In this document: positions 41,554-43,119 of the stretch, one piece after another
How the letters are laid out: every line of letters begins with the position of its first letter
Numbering within the stretch: the first letter of the stretch is position 1
Origin: TMP-24 sp964600685
Lineage (GTDB): Bacteria; Pseudomonadota; Alphaproteobacteria; Rhodobacterales; Rhodobacteraceae
DNA length: 43,119 bases
Direction of reading: 5' to 3'
Assembly (NCBI GenBank): GCA_964600685.1
Contig: CAZRKU010000014.1
Coordinates: forward strand, 1 to 43,119
Translations under genes and position numbers: made by a program
Notes under the pieces: generated by a model
Database searches by the model: none
What the model was told of the DNA's origin: nothing
What the model saw: only the letters and a program-made list of their open reading frames with translations

Positions 41554-42359
41554 GCGTGCTGCGTCCCGGACCGCTCGCAGCGACGCTGGCCGCGCTGGTC
41601 GCGGTGTTCCTGATGATGCCGCTGGTCGCGGTGATTCCGGTCAGCTTCACGCCCACCCGCTATCTGTCGGTGCCCGATGCCGAATGGTCGCTGCGCCATT
41701 ACCGGGCGCTGGTGGAAAACCCCGCCTGGGCGCAGGGCGCATGGCTGTCGGTCCGCATCGGGGGGGTGGCCTCGGTCGTGGCCACGGGGCTGGCGCTTCT
41801 GTTCAGCCTCGGGATCTGGATGCTCCAGCCGCGGTTTGCCGGCCTCTTGATGGGGCTGGCGCTGCTGCCGATGGTGGCGCCGCCGGTCGTGTCGGCGCTG
41901 ACGCTCTATTTCTTCCTCATCTCGCTGTCGAAGGTGAACGACATCGTCGCCTACGACACCTGGGCGGGGGTGGCGCTGGCCCATGCGGTGATGATCGCAC
42001 CCTTCGCGGTGGTGCTGATCTCGGTCGCGCTGGCGCAGGTCGACCGGCGCATCGACCTGGCGGCGCGCAGCATGGGGGCGGGGCTTTTCATCCGCATCAC
42101 CCGCGTCATCCTGCCGAACATCCGCTTCGGCATCCTGACCGCGCTGTTCCTGACCTTCGTGCTGTCATGGGAGGAGATCGGCGTGACGCTGTTCATCACC
42201 TCGGTCGATGCCGTCACGCTGCCGCGACTGATGTGGATGGGCCTGCGCGACAATATCGACCCCGCCATCGCCGCGATCTCGGTCGTGCTCATCGCGATCG
42301 TCGTCACCGTGGTGCTGGTCAAGACCGCCGTGCAGCGGATCCGCGCGCAGCGGCAGTGA
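41550..42359 (+). CDS. PotC-type ABC transporter permease
   Basis: The 269-residue permease starts MSVLRPGPLAATLAALVAVF and has the coupling loop DLAARSMGAGLFIRITRVIL. It is the last gene of the transporter. Its stop at 42359 coincides with the left limit of the decayed IS66-type sequence, so transcription may run into it; the coding sequence itself is complete. Confidence 0.93.
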   Translation: MSVLRPGPLAATLAALVAVFLMMPLVAVIPVSFTPTRYLSVPDAEWSLRHYRALVENPAWAQGAWLSVRIGGVASVVATGLALLFSLGIWMLQPRFAGLLMGLALLPMVAPPVVSALTLYFFLISLSKVNDIVAYDTWAGVALAHAVMIAPFAVVLISVALAQVDRRIDLAARSMGAGLFIRITRVILPNIRFGILTALFLTFVLSWEEIGVTLFITSVDAVTLPRLMWMGLRDNIDPAIAAISVVLIAIVVTVVLVKTAVQRIRAQRQ

Positions 42360-42362
42360 CGC

Positions 42363-42710
42363 TGGCGATTTCCTGGCCGGGTGGGATCTGGTCGAGCAGT
42401 TCGGGCAGCAGCTGTTTCCGGATCAAGCCGAAAGGTGACAGCGCCGATGATCTGGTCCAGCGGCTGGGCTTCGGCAGGTCCAGCGGGCTGTTCCCGCACC
42501 CCGATGGTCGGCGGCGCAAACGACGCAACCTGCACCTCCGGAAGGACAAGCTTGTCCTTCCGTGCCAGTGTGCGCCACGAAGACGGAGGGTTCGCCTTGC
42601 CCCCCATGCCGATGCGCCACCTCGTTCCCCGTAGTGCCGGGCACCAACGTCTCTGCTACGATCCGACCCTTCGTAAACGACGACTTGTCCGACACGGCCA
42701 CAGACGACAC
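42363..42710 (-). pseudogene. Frameshifted IS66-family orfA (tnpA) remnant
   Basis: From the minus-strand ATG at 42710 the first frame reads SFTKGRIVAETLVPGTTGNE and VAHRHG, like the helix-turn-helix start of IS66 orfA proteins. At a run of six Gs (42600-42605) the sense moves to the next frame, GGKANPPSSWRTLARKDKLV and VASFAPPTIG, then IIGAVTFRLDPETAAARTA. These are the middle and end of IS66 orfA. A second frame change near 42400 is likely, since ELLDQIPPGQEIASV in a third frame looks like the natural end. No orfB, orfC or inverted repeat is seen. One G less in the six-G run would restore the first junction. Confidence 0.75.
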
Positions 42711-42724
42711 CTGCAGGGGTTGCG

Positions 42725-43012
42725 ATGAACCAAACCAATTTCCAGCGGAATCTCAGGCTTCTGACCAACTATTCGGCCTCTATCGCCGAGGTCTGCCGGC
42801 GCCTGCAGATCAACCGCCAGCAGTTCCACCGCTATCTGAGCGGCGCCGCGCGCCCCTCTCCGCGCAAGATGCTGAAGATCTGCGACCATTTCGGCGTCGA
42901 CGAATCCGAAATCCTCATGGGACATGCCCAGTTCCGCGAGATCATCGCGATCCGCCGCCACAATGGCGCGACGCTCGCCCCCCTTGGCGGCTTCGTCGCC
43001 AACCTCACCTAG
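42725..43012 (+). CDS. XRE-type regulator, short and probably truncated
   Basis: The 95-residue product starts MNQTNFQRNLRLLTNYSASI, followed by AEVCRRLQINRQQFHRYLSG and MLKICDHFGVDESEILMGH. This is a Rhodobacterales XRE helix-turn-helix (about residues 18-65). I recall full-length relatives of 200 or more residues with a C-terminal sensory part; this one ends at GATLAPLGGFVANLT. AGGGG at 42715-42719 is well placed. The 107 bp after the stop is less GC-rich and shows no gene. Beside the IS66 remnant, loss of the C-terminal part by rearrangement is likely; a naturally short regulator cannot be excluded. Confidence 0.7.
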   Translation: MNQTNFQRNLRLLTNYSASIAEVCRRLQINRQQFHRYLSGAARPSPRKMLKICDHFGVDESEILMGHAQFREIIAIRRHNGATLAPLGGFVANLT

Positions 43013-43119
43013 AGCGATGCAAGCGCATCTCCCACGTTTCTACAACGATACTGAGCAAGCCGAGGGACGGGAGCGGAACAAACCTCACCATCTTTTTTTC
43101 AAGCCGCATGTAAGCACTG

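Noticed and set aside
42390..42700. Possible plus-strand gene over the IS66 remnant
   Set aside because: The minus-strand frames carry clear IS66 orfA sequence; the plus-strand translation has no recognisable feature.
1..43119. CRISPR array, tRNA or rRNA gene, riboswitch, prophage or toxin-antitoxin pair
   Set aside because: No regularly spaced long repeats, cloverleaf-like segments, rRNA-like sequence or phage structural genes were recognised in reading both strands. This is a by-eye judgement.

Overview
The window is GC-rich chromosomal DNA from an alphaproteobacterium, almost certainly Rhodobacterales (Rhodobacter/Paracoccus/Defluviimonas-like). The evidence is the protein makeup (cbb3 oxidase CcoN with divergent Usp, FnrL, HemN, membrane-anchored cytochrome c552 CycM beside prephenate dehydratase), FNR boxes of the form TTGAT-N4-(A/G)TCAA, and a GGAGTAT hairpin element common after genes in this family. 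I see no tRNA, rRNA, CRISPR array or intact transposon.

Region 1 (1-5500) is a respiration and heme block. The 5' part of ccoN runs off the left edge, and a divergent universal stress gene shares two tandem FNR boxes with it. Then come a small lipoprotein, hemF, a frameshifted LysE-type tail, and divergent hemE/hemC. Region 2 (5507-12714) is oxidative catabolism: a GlcD/D-2-hydroxyacid dehydrogenase, a divergent flavin/Fe-S N-demethylase-like protein (StcD/DgcA type), a choline-kinase-like phosphotransferase and a dimethylglycine/sarcosine dehydrogenase fused to a GcvT domain. Region 3 (12750-21359) has pheA, cycM, the yejABEF peptide importer and a glycosyltransferase. Region 4 (21364-25500) has hemN and fnrL divergent around one perfect FNR box, the selenouridine synthase gene, an L,D-transpeptidase and a 41-codon secreted-peptide ORF.

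Region 5 (26000-34523) is a nine-gene operon with mostly overlapping start and stop codons: an Lrp/AsnC regulator, a short hydantoinase/oxoprolinase-type protein, a DUF917 protein and a complete Dpp/Opp-type importer. Three CCGATT motifs spaced exactly 31 bp apart precede it. Region 6 (34668-42359) has a guanidino-group-modifying hydrolase and an AbgB-like M20 amidohydrolase, divergent from a LysR regulator, followed by a PotABCD-type importer. Regions 5 and 6 are the most likely places for undescribed catabolic systems: each couples import, unusual amidohydrolases and a dedicated regulator. The right edge (42360-43119) is decayed: a frameshifted IS66-type orfA remnant and a short, probably truncated XRE regulator.

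The recurring theme in regions 1 and 4 is oxygen-responsive respiration. FnrL probably controls ccoN, usp, hemN and possibly itself, while hemF and hemN supply the aerobic and anaerobic versions of the same heme step. The rest is uptake and breakdown of nitrogenous organic compounds.
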